From Bacteroidales bacterium UBA1216 (lineage in GTDB: Bacteria > Bacteroidota > Bacteroidia > Bacteroidales > Paludibacteraceae), in assembly GCA_002309255.1 (NCBI GenBank), contig DBXI01000073.1, positions 271 through 9,598 of the forward strand: 9,328 nt of DNA, read 5' to 3'. This document shows, piece after piece, positions 1-6,697 of the stretch. Below the pieces are notes generated by a model, which saw only the letters and a list, made by a program, of their open reading frames with translations, made no database searches and was not told the DNA's origin. The stretch's first letter is position 1, and the number at the start of each line of letters is the position of its first letter. The position numbers were made by a program, and so were the translations under genes.

Positions 1-2
1 GT

Positions 3-77
3 CATATCGGCGTAGGTTTCATTGTTGTTTATTTCCAACGGCATGCGAAGGCCTCAACTGTAATGAGCAACGGATGA
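3..77 (+). CDS. Possible 3' end of an upstream gene (partial)
   Basis: One frame is open from the left edge and stops with TGA at 75-77, giving 24 residues that begin HIGVGFIVVYF and could be a terminal beta strand. No family can be recognised from so short a tail. The alternative is that the upstream gene ends at the TAG at 13-15 in another frame, which would leave a more typical gap of about 30 bases before the terminator hairpin at 45-91. The tail reading overlaps that hairpin, which weakens it. I see no way to choose between them without sequence to the left. Confidence 0.3.
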   Translation, partial: HIGVGFIVVYFQRHAKASTVMSNG

Positions 78-91
78 GGTCTGCGCTTTTT
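45..91 (+). terminator. Candidate Rho-independent terminator of the upstream unit
   Basis: Bases 45-56 (GCGAAGGCCTCA) pair with 75-86 (TGAGGTCTGCGC) over 12 positions, with one G-U wobble (51/80) and one A-G mismatch (48/83). The loop is 18 bases and the stem is followed at once by five T residues (87-91). This is the normal form of an intrinsic terminator. It separates whatever lies to the left from the operon that starts at 146, so the operon should have its own promoter between about 92 and 145. I did not find a convincing TTTG/TAnnTTTG pair there. Confidence 0.6.
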
Positions 92-145
92 GTGTGTATA
101 TGTAAGTAGCATAGAAACAACAATAGTAACTAAACATTAAGTGTT

Positions 146-823
146 ATGAAAAAACTTATGATGGTCGCCATGAGCCTTATCATGGTAGCAAGTGTTTCGT
201 TCGCAGAAACAAGTCAGCAAAAAGAGATTCGCAAAGAACGTCAGGAGATCCGCAAACTGGCGAAAGCAGAACTGAATCAGAAAGTTGACAGATCAGTCAA
301 GAAAGAAGCCAAGCGCCTAGCAAAAGAGGGTTGGCAAGTTAAACCCGGTGCACTCCCATTAGAGAAGCAACTGGAGCGTTCGTATCTAATGCAATATGAG
401 TATGATGAGAGCCTTTTCCCCAAGTATATTATGGGCGAGGCTTCGTCTGTAGGTGAGAGTTACGATGCAGCCAAGACTGCTGCTCTGTCATTGGCAATCA
501 CGAATCTTGCCGGACAAATTCAGACAGAGGTGACCGCACTGGTAGAGAACACCGTTGCCAACCGCCAACTCTCTGCGGAAGAAGCAGCCTCTATCGTAGA
601 GACTGTACAGGCAAGCAAGAATCTCATCTCGCAGTCTATCGGTCGCACGATTCCTGTAATGGAGTGCTATCGTATCAACAGCAAGAAGAACAACGAAGTG
701 CTTGTTCGTATTGCCTATAATGCAGAGATGGCCAAAGAAGCCGCAAAGAAAGCAGTTCGTGACGAGTTGGAGAAGAAAGGCAATAATCTCCACCAACAAT
801 TGGATAAGGTATTAGGCTTCTAA
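146..823 (+). CDS. Secreted LPP20-like protein
   Basis: This 225-residue protein starts with a classic signal peptide (MKKLMMVAMSLIMVASVSFA, residues 1-20) that probably ends at VSFA|ETS. There is no lipobox cysteine, so it should be a soluble periplasmic or exported protein. Residues 21-62 are a highly charged Lys/Arg/Glu helical stretch. Residues about 93-200 resemble the LPP20/FlgT-N type fold: a first strand (KYIMGEASSVG), a long alanine-rich helix with regularly spaced small residues (AAKTAALSLAITNLAGQIQ), and a later strand followed by a helix (EVLVRIAYNAEMAKEAAKKA). The assignment rests on this pattern and is not certain. Family members are often envelope or stress proteins of unknown biochemistry. 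It is the first gene of the operon, 58 bp ahead of the next, and a hairpin fills that gap. Its codons are GC-rich compared with the genes from 1782 to 6695. Confidence 0.75.
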   Translation: MKKLMMVAMSLIMVASVSFAETSQQKEIRKERQEIRKLAKAELNQKVDRSVKKEAKRLAKEGWQVKPGALPLEKQLERSYLMQYEYDESLFPKYIMGEASSVGESYDAAKTAALSLAITNLAGQIQTEVTALVENTVANRQLSAEEAASIVETVQASKNLISQSIGRTIPVMECYRINSKKNNEVLVRIAYNAEMAKEAAKKAVRDELEKKGNNLHQQLDKVLGF

Positions 824-834
824 TTTCCTTCATT

Positions 835-865
835 AGGCAGAGGCGGCTGATTACCGCTTCTGCTT
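835..865 (+). promoter_or_regulatory. Intercistronic RNA hairpin between genes 1 and 2
   Basis: Bases 837-846 (GCAGAGGCGG) pair with 854-863 (CCGCTTCTGC), with one G-U wobble and a 7-base loop (CTGATTA). The stem can be extended by two more pairs to 835/865. No T-run follows (TTGCTAAAAC), so this is unlikely to be a full terminator. It is more likely an mRNA-stabilising or processing element, or a partial attenuator, that could set the ratio of the LPP20-like product to the downstream products. It lies 12 bases after the stop of gene 1 and 16 bases before the start of gene 2. Confidence 0.55.
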
Positions 866-881
866 GCTAAAACTATAAACG

Positions 882-1763
882 ATGAAACGATTTATTCTAT
901 CATGCTTATGCTTGGCTACATTTCTTATTTGCGATGCAGCTAATGACATCGTGCGCGTAAGCGCGACGTATGAGTATGTCTCCAATAATCCAAACGAGAC
1001 ACCTGCACAGGCAGAAGCCAAAGCTATTGAAGCCGCACGGCAAAAAGCTCTTGAGGATAAGTTCGGCTTGGATGTAACAAGTGTCACCAATACGCTTATC
1101 ACCAATCGTAGCGGCAATGGAAAGACCGAATCCGAAAGCAATGTATTCGCATTAGGAGGAACATCTGTTCGCGGAGAATGGATCGAGACTACTAAAGAGC
1201 AGATTCTCGAAAAGAACTTCACTAACGGCTTTTGGGTGATTAAAGTGCATGTAGAGGGAAAAGCCAGAAACAACTCTACTGAAAAAGCAGACATCCAATT
1301 CACACTCGTCAAGGACATCCAAGACGTAGAATCTCCTGTCACTTTCCGTGACGGTAGTGACATCTTCTTGCGGTTCTCATCGCCGGTTGCCGGACATCTA
1401 TGTGTTTATCTCATTGACGAGGAACAGAATGCATTTTGCTTACTCCCATATCCTCATCAACAATCAGGCAGTCAGCCGATAGAGGCTAACAAAGATTACA
1501 TCTTTTTCTCAACTCGATTTGAGAAAGACGCACAGGAATATACACTCAACTGCGAACGTTCATCCGAGCAGAATGCTTTGTATGTAATCTTCTCGCCTAA
1601 CGATTTCATCAAAGCTGCCGACAAACAAGGTGGCAAGAACTTCCGCGATGAGCAACTTCCCCGTGAGCTATCTTATGAGGCATTACTCAAATGGCTCTCC
1701 AGAAACCAAATCAAAGATAGCCAAATGGTCGTGAAAACAGAAGTGGTTACGATAAAGAAATAA
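882..1763 (+). CDS. Secreted DUF4384 domain protein
   Basis: The product is 293 residues with a signal peptide of about 19 residues (MKRFILSCLCLATFLICDA). Its cysteines are not in a valid lipobox because the residue before Cys17 is Ile. Residues 24-128 look like an LPP20/FlgT-N type domain: a strand (VRVSATYEYV), an alanine-rich helix (AEAKAIEAARQKALEDKFG) and a closing strand (FWVIKVHVEGKA). Residues about 150-240 match the DUF4384 pattern: a FRDGSDIFLRFSS strand, then GHLCVYLIDE, then a LLPYP segment, then IEANKDYIFF. DUF4384 is often found fused to or beside caspase-like (C14) and other protease domains in bacteria. Here it is a separate polypeptide encoded 18 bp before the Sel1/caspase genes, which supports a functional link. 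The biochemical role of the domain is not known to me. Base composition resembles genes 1 and 7 rather than the AT-rich genes that follow. Confidence 0.8.
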   Translation: MKRFILSCLCLATFLICDAANDIVRVSATYEYVSNNPNETPAQAEAKAIEAARQKALEDKFGLDVTSVTNTLITNRSGNGKTESESNVFALGGTSVRGEWIETTKEQILEKNFTNGFWVIKVHVEGKARNNSTEKADIQFTLVKDIQDVESPVTFRDGSDIFLRFSSPVAGHLCVYLIDEEQNAFCLLPYPHQQSGSQPIEANKDYIFFSTRFEKDAQEYTLNCERSSEQNALYVIFSPNDFIKAADKQGGKNFRDEQLPRELSYEALLKWLSRNQIKDSQMVVKTEVVTIKK

Positions 1764-1781
1764 TTTAAATTTTGATGCAAT

Positions 1782-2561
1782 ATGAAACACAGAAAATTTT
1801 TTACTTCACTATTGACTTTTGCCCTTTTATGCGTTGCCTTGTTAACTTATGCTGATCTCAACGATGAAGCAGTTGCAGATTTTAACAAAGGACAAGAGGC
1901 ATACGCTAAGGGGCAATACAATATCGCTTTGAATTACTATCTATCAGCGTATAGAAAAGGAGATGATTTGCTTTCCCCACCAATCATAGCTGATATTTAT
2001 ATGAAAGGACAGCATAACGGAATCCCGAATACTGCTGAAGGTGTTAGGTGGCTGAAAATTGCAGCAGACAAAAACGCAGGAAGCATTTCCGGTCGTGTCC
2101 AGTGTGACCTTGCTACTCACTATTATATGGGCATAGGTGTTCCACAGGACTTACAGAAGGCAATGTATTATTATACGTTATCTGCAAATAACGGATTTGG
2201 TGAGGCTATGTACTATCTTGGTTTAGCTTATGAAGAAGGAGAGGGCGTTGCTTATGATATTAGTAAGGCAATAGATTGGTATAAGAAAGCAGCGGATTTA
2301 GGTCATGCTGGAGCTGCCAACAACTTGTCCCGCATATATGGTATGAGCAAGTATGGTATTCTGAATCAACAAGAAGCAGGTCGTTGGGCTCTCTTTGCTG
2401 CTGAGAAAGGAGATAAGAACGCTCAATTAACGGTTGGTAATTTTTATTTACATGGCTATATTTTTCCGGAAGATAAACAAAAGGCCGTATATTGGTTGAA
2501 AAAATCAGCAGAACAGGGTGTTGTGCAAGCACAGATTATTTTATCAGAATTAGGATATTAA
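1782..2561 (+). CDS. Secreted Sel1-repeat (SLR/TPR-like) protein
   Basis: This 259-residue protein has a signal peptide at residues 1-24 (probable cut LTYA|DLND). A TPR-like pair of helices at about 30-60 is followed by about five Sel1-like repeats covering residues 62-255. The clearest is at 138-174, with the typical AMYYLGLAYEEGEGVAYD core and a following AIDWYKKAADLGH helix. Others are around 103-137, 175-210 and 212-247. There is no catalytic domain. Sel1 repeats form curved helical scaffolds for protein-protein contacts. Because the next two genes fuse similar repeats to a caspase domain, this protein may be an adaptor, substrate receptor or regulator of those proteases; that is inference. 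The gene is AT-rich (a sampled line at 2161-2220 is about 33% GC). Confidence 0.88.
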   Translation: MKHRKFFTSLLTFALLCVALLTYADLNDEAVADFNKGQEAYAKGQYNIALNYYLSAYRKGDDLLSPPIIADIYMKGQHNGIPNTAEGVRWLKIAADKNAGSISGRVQCDLATHYYMGIGVPQDLQKAMYYYTLSANNGFGEAMYYLGLAYEEGEGVAYDISKAIDWYKKAADLGHAGAANNLSRIYGMSKYGILNQQEAGRWALFAAEKGDKNAQLTVGNFYLHGYIFPEDKQKAVYWLKKSAEQGVVQAQIILSELGY

Positions 2562-2576
2562 TTATAGTTGTTTTCT

Positions 2577-4247
2577 ATGAAAAAAATTCTGCTATTTTTT
2601 CATCTGATTTTTGTCCCAAGTATAATGTTTGCGCAAATGGATTATGTCGTGAAGGCTGCGGAACAAGGCGACCTTAGCGCACAGAAATATTTGGCACGCG
2701 TGTATGCAGAAGGGCGGGATGGCAAGAAAAAAGATTATACAATAGCATACCGTTGGCTTAAAGCGGCAGCAGACCAGGGGGATAATGAAAGCATGCATCA
2801 ATTAGCGATGTGGGACAATTATACTCATGGTGGTGAGTGGCAGTCAATGGAAGAAATAGAAAAATGCAAGAAACTACTTAAGCGTCCTGCGGCGAATAGA
2901 TATGCTCCGTCTGAAGCAATACTGGGTGGGATGTATCTAGTAGACAAGAAATACATCGAGGCATATAACTTGCTTGAGGACGCAGCGAGTCAGGGGTATA
3001 ATGACTGTTATTTTGCTTTGTCAAGGTGTTATTTTGAAGGATTAGGGACAAAGCAGGATATTAAGAAGGCTATCTACTATTGTGAGAAAGCGATTCGGGA
3101 ACTTGGGGGACGTTGGAATAGTACGCTAGCTGAAATGTATATAGCTGACAAACAGTATAATAAAGTTGAGAGTACGTATTATGAAGGCATAAAACAAGGT
3201 GATGTACAATGCTATTTGGGGCTGGCACAAGCATATGCAGATGGCACTACAGGAAGTAAGAATCTTAGAAAGGCACACGAGGTTATAGATGTTCTTATTC
3301 GCAATTACCCAAGTGAGCCGGAACCTTTGACTTATAAGGGGCAATTCTATCTAGACGCCAATGATATGAAGGAGGCGAGTGAAATATGGAGATCATTGAA
3401 AAAACTAGACCCCGAGTATGCGGAAAAGGCAGACAATTCGTATTGCGTTGCTATGAGGGCATTTTTCGATGAAAGTGTCGATGCTAATATATACGAAACA
3501 ACAAGGCAAAATCCATTTACATATGTTGTCATAATTGCGAATGAAAATTACAAACGAGAAATAGCTGTTCCATACGCAATTAATGATGGTACTATTTTTG
3601 CTCAATATTGTAGGAAAACTTTGGGGGTTCCAAACGATAATATACAATTCATCCAAGATGCCACATATAATGATATTCGGTTTTCTGTCAATTGGCTGCG
3701 GAATATAAGTGATGCATCTGGTGATAAGTCAAAAATAATTTTTTATTATGCAGGTCATGGTATTCCTGATGAGAGGCAAAAGGATGCATACTTATTGCCT
3801 GTCGATGGTTTTGGAACTGATCCAACAACGGGATACAAATTAGCCGACTTATTTGAGAATCTTGGACACTTGCCATCTCAATCTGTGATTGTATTATTGG
3901 ATGCCTGTTTTAGCGGGACTAAAAGAGATGGAACGATGCTTGCTTCTGCACGTGGTGTAGCAATAAAAGTTCAAGAATCACAGCCTGTAGGCAATATGCT
4001 CATTTTTTCGGCTTCAACAGGAGACGAAACTGCATATCCCTATGAAGACCAGCATCATGGTTTATTCACATATTATTTATTGAAGAAACTTCAAGACTCA
4101 AAGGGAGAGGCAACTTTAGGCGAAATAGGAGATTATGTTACGTCTCAAGTAAGACAACAATCGTTAATTCGAAATAAGAAGAATCAAACACCTACAATTA
4201 ATTCAAAAATTGATGCATCAGTTTGGAAAAAGTGGAAATTAAATTAA
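2577..4247 (+). CDS. Secreted Sel1-repeat/caspase-like protease, copy 1 (peptidase C14)
   Basis: I start at the ATG at 2577 (556 residues), not the in-frame TTG nine bases upstream, because the ATG puts a normal signal peptide at the very N terminus (MKKILLFFHLIFVPSIMFA|Q). Residues 21-285 are Sel1/TPR-like helical repeats (for example SAQKYLARVYAEG at 34-46 and CYFALSRCYFEGLG at 144-157). Residues about 316-545 are a caspase-like domain: first strand YVVIIANENY, catalytic His394 in YYAGHG, catalytic Cys444 in LLDACFSG, and the later FSASTGDETA segment. Asp442, two residues before the cysteine, and Asp337 in the AINDG segment are placed like the acidic S1 residues of metacaspases, so cleavage after Arg or Lys is predicted. 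Both catalytic residues are present, so activity is likely. The next gene, 8 bp away, is a paralogue. Prokaryotic caspases of immune systems are usually cytoplasmic; this one should be exported. Confidence 0.92.
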   Translation: MKKILLFFHLIFVPSIMFAQMDYVVKAAEQGDLSAQKYLARVYAEGRDGKKKDYTIAYRWLKAAADQGDNESMHQLAMWDNYTHGGEWQSMEEIEKCKKLLKRPAANRYAPSEAILGGMYLVDKKYIEAYNLLEDAASQGYNDCYFALSRCYFEGLGTKQDIKKAIYYCEKAIRELGGRWNSTLAEMYIADKQYNKVESTYYEGIKQGDVQCYLGLAQAYADGTTGSKNLRKAHEVIDVLIRNYPSEPEPLTYKGQFYLDANDMKEASEIWRSLKKLDPEYAEKADNSYCVAMRAFFDESVDANIYETTRQNPFTYVVIIANENYKREIAVPYAINDGTIFAQYCRKTLGVPNDNIQFIQDATYNDIRFSVNWLRNISDASGDKSKIIFYYAGHGIPDERQKDAYLLPVDGFGTDPTTGYKLADLFENLGHLPSQSVIVLLDACFSGTKRDGTMLASARGVAIKVQESQPVGNMLIFSASTGDETAYPYEDQHHGLFTYYLLKKLQDSKGEATLGEIGDYVTSQVRQQSLIRNKKNQTPTINSKIDASVWKKWKLN

Positions 4248-4255
4248 TAGCATAT

Positions 4256-5905
4256 ATGAAAAAGATTTTGTTATCATTGTTTTTAATGAGTACTCTTATA
4301 TGTGTCGCTCAGGAACCTTGGAAAGAACATTCGTTTCAAGCATTCGAGGCGTATAAAGCAAAAAATTATGAAGAAGCATGTCGTCTTGCTTACATTGCTT
4401 TAGACGAGGGTGTTGGCGAGACTATTCCTGCATTCTACATGATACTTTCAGAATGTGAGATGGAATGTGGTCGTGGTGATAAGGCAAAAATTGCTAGTCT
4501 GAATGCAGGAAAAAGAGGTATACCAGATGGTTACTTTGTCGCCGGTATGCTTTGCCTTGATTCGGAGTCTTTTAATGCGACAAAGGATATTAATAGTGGT
4601 CTTGAATATTTATCCAAGGCTGCAAATATGGGACACGAAGAGGCACTTCCTCGTCTTGCAGATTGTTATCAAGGAGCATATGGAGTCACTAAAAACGATT
4701 ATGAATATTTTAAGTGCGTGCAAAAAATGTCGGAAAAAGGTGACGTGCTTGCATTGTATAATGTTGGATGGTGTTATCAATCAGGGTCTGGTGTTGCAAA
4801 GAATTTGATTAAGGCAGAAGAGTATTTTTTGAAGTTGGTAGAAAATGGTGTGTATTTGGGTTATAACCAAATGGGATATTGCAAAGCATACCAGAAGAAA
4901 TATGCAGAAGCTTATCGGTGGTTTGACAAAGGAATAGCAGAGTATAATCGCCGAGGTGCATCAGAATATGGCTGGGATTGGACCTTAGATAATCTTTATG
5001 ACTCAAAAGGAGAGATACTTTTAATGGAAGGGAAATATGAGGAAGCCATATCTATTTATAATAGAGTAAAATCCTCTAGTGATGATAAAATTATAGAAAG
5101 CGCATTTATCAAAAAGATGCAAGATTATCTTGCAGATGGGGTTGATAAAGTATTAGTAACCCATGTGAAGAATGATAATGCGTATGCATTAATTATTGCA
5201 AACGAAAATTACATGCGCGTAGATAATGTCTCATTTGCTCTCGATGATGGGAGGACATTTAAAGAGTATTGCATCAAAACTTTGGGTATTCCTTCTGAAC
5301 ATGTTGTTTATATTGCAGATGCGTCGCGTAACGATTTAGTCTTTGCAATAGCGCAAATCAAGAGATTAGTAGCAACAAATAATCAAGCCAAATTGCTTGT
5401 TTATTATGCAGGGCATGGCATTCCGGATGAATCTTCTCGTTCCGCATATCTTTTACCTATTGATGGATATGGCACAGATGTATCAACTGGATATAGTATC
5501 GATATGCTGTATAAGGAATTAGGTGAGTTACCTTCTGATAATATTGTTTTTCTTGACGCATGCTTCAGTGGGGCTAAAAGAGAAGGCGGTATGCTCGCAG
5601 AGGCACGTGGTGTCGCAATAAAAGCCAAACCTGGTACGCCACAAGGAAACACAGTGGTTTTCTCGGCGGCACAAGGCGATGAGACTGCATTGCCTTATCA
5701 TGAAAAATATCATGGTATGTTCACTTATTTTTTGCTTAGAAAAATTAAGGAAAATCGAGGCAATCTTAATCTCAGAGAACTAAGTGAATATATTATAACA
5801 AATGTTACGAAAAGTTCTGTGCAAGTGAATAGAAAACCACAAACTCCTACGACGATTCCATCCCTGAAAGTTAATAACGAATGGCAAAACTGGAAACTTA
5901 AATAA
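4256..5905 (+). CDS. Secreted Sel1-repeat/caspase-like protease, copy 2 (peptidase C14)
   Basis: The start is the ATG at 4256 (549 residues). An in-frame TTG at 4223 lies inside the previous gene and would bury the signal peptide MKKILLSLFLMSTLICVA|Q. Residues 22-290 form helical repeats, with Sel1-like units such as ALPRLADCYQGAYGV (130-144) and ALYNVGWCYQSGSGV (166-180). The caspase-like domain spans about 310-540: ALIIANENY, catalytic His387 in YYAGHG, catalytic Cys436 in FLDACFSG, and FSAAQGDETA. Asp434 and Asp331 again suggest a basic P1 preference. It shares with copy 1 the stretch YYAGHGIPDE, the GTD..TGY segment, ML..ARGVAIK and a C terminus with two tryptophans (WQNWKLK here, WKKWKLN there). 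The repeat regions are much less alike than the protease domains. This fits gene duplication followed by divergence of the recognition part. Confidence 0.92.
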   Translation: MKKILLSLFLMSTLICVAQEPWKEHSFQAFEAYKAKNYEEACRLAYIALDEGVGETIPAFYMILSECEMECGRGDKAKIASLNAGKRGIPDGYFVAGMLCLDSESFNATKDINSGLEYLSKAANMGHEEALPRLADCYQGAYGVTKNDYEYFKCVQKMSEKGDVLALYNVGWCYQSGSGVAKNLIKAEEYFLKLVENGVYLGYNQMGYCKAYQKKYAEAYRWFDKGIAEYNRRGASEYGWDWTLDNLYDSKGEILLMEGKYEEAISIYNRVKSSSDDKIIESAFIKKMQDYLADGVDKVLVTHVKNDNAYALIIANENYMRVDNVSFALDDGRTFKEYCIKTLGIPSEHVVYIADASRNDLVFAIAQIKRLVATNNQAKLLVYYAGHGIPDESSRSAYLLPIDGYGTDVSTGYSIDMLYKELGELPSDNIVFLDACFSGAKREGGMLAEARGVAIKAKPGTPQGNTVVFSAAQGDETALPYHEKYHGMFTYFLLRKIKENRGNLNLRELSEYIITNVTKSSVQVNRKPQTPTTIPSLKVNNEWQNWKLK

Positions 5906-5918
5906 TTCATGACAAGCT

Positions 5919-6695
5919 ATGGCACAGATTTTCAAATACTATCCTCCGACAAGTTATAGCATGGACGCTTTGGTTCATGAGTACTTTTGGTTTGCAAAAC
6001 ATTCTATTTTAAACGATCCGTTTGATTTAAACAACAAAATCTTTGAGGTTTTCCCCAATTTCAAAAAAATATTAGAATATTTTGGGTATAACATAGATAA
6101 GTACAAAAACACCCTCGATAAATTCGCGATATGTAGTTTTACCAAAAGAAACGACAATCGGCATTTCTGGTCATTATATGCAGACACGTACAAAGGATGG
6201 TGCTTGGAATTTGACGAAGAAAATTTGGTTGATTATGTACGAGATGGTGTGCCCAATGTCCTTCAAGATGTTTTATATATAAACAAAGTACCAGATTTAA
6301 ACAATCAGTATGAGGACTTGTTGATTAAAAGTTATGAAGATGGAAGCACAATGAGCACGCCTATTATTTCGCTTCTCCATGACGAAAAAGGACGAGAACA
6401 ATTATTTACATACTTATTGAGAATAAAAGAGGAAGAAGTATGGGGTGTGGAAGAAGAAAAACGGCTCATTCTGGGAAACTACTATTTGCAAACTCATAGA
6501 GAATCTGATAACAATGGATATGTGATTCCGTGGAAAACAAATGCCTTAAAGAGCATCATTGTTGGACATAGCATATCCTCGTGCAATAAAGAACTTATTC
6601 GTTTGATTGCTAAAGAAAAAGGAGTTAAAGTCTATGAGGCCATCCCTGCATTAAATGGAACGAATTTTGAAGTGCAAATAGAAGAAATCTTTTAA
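5919..6695 (+). CDS. DUF2971 family protein, cytoplasmic
   Basis: This 258-residue protein has no signal peptide or membrane segment, unlike all its operon neighbours. It matches the DUF2971 pattern through most of its length: FWFAKHSILNDPFD at 23-36 (the family's 'LNDPFE' motif), FAICSFTKRNDN (69-80) leading to the HFWSLYADTYKGWCLEFD motif (82-99), an acidic EEEKRLILG segment near 178-186, and a closing LKSIIVGHSIS strand (210-220). The molecular function of DUF2971 is not known to me. Such genes occur in accessory and defence-rich regions. It lies 13 bp after caspase copy 2 and 2 bp before the transglutaminase gene, so it is firmly inside the operon. It is very AT-rich (a sampled line at 6061-6120 is about 25% GC), which hints at a separate origin. 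Confidence 0.82.
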   Translation: MAQIFKYYPPTSYSMDALVHEYFWFAKHSILNDPFDLNNKIFEVFPNFKKILEYFGYNIDKYKNTLDKFAICSFTKRNDNRHFWSLYADTYKGWCLEFDEENLVDYVRDGVPNVLQDVLYINKVPDLNNQYEDLLIKSYEDGSTMSTPIISLLHDEKGREQLFTYLLRIKEEEVWGVEEEKRLILGNYYLQTHRESDNNGYVIPWKTNALKSIIVGHSISSCNKELIRLIAKEKGVKVYEAIPALNGTNFEVQIEEIF

Positions 6696-6697
6696 AT

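Noticed and set aside
92..145. Promoter for the operon
   Set aside because: The TTTG at 89-92 is not followed by a TAnnTTTG element about 20 bases later (the bases there are TAGAAACA). A promoter is expected here but I cannot point to it.
882..935. Lipoprotein signal for the DUF4384 protein because of cysteines at 8, 10 and 17
   Set aside because: The residue before Cys17 is Ile, and the other cysteines sit inside the hydrophobic core, so no valid lipobox exists.
851..1363. 170-codon minus-strand reading frame opposite the DUF4384 gene
   Set aside because: It mirrors a gene with a clear signal peptide and domain on the + strand and has no recognisable features of its own.
1764..1781. TAAATTTTG resembling a Bacteroidetes -7 element before the Sel1 gene
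   Set aside because: The spacing within the element is one base too long and no TTTG lies at the right distance upstream.
2568..2576. Upstream in-frame TTG as the start of caspase copy 1
   Set aside because: It only adds three residues before a perfect signal peptide that begins with ATG at 2577.
4223..4255. Upstream in-frame TTG as the start of caspase copy 2
   Set aside because: It lies inside the previous gene and would place eleven mostly charged residues before the signal peptide; the ATG at 4256 gives a normal one.
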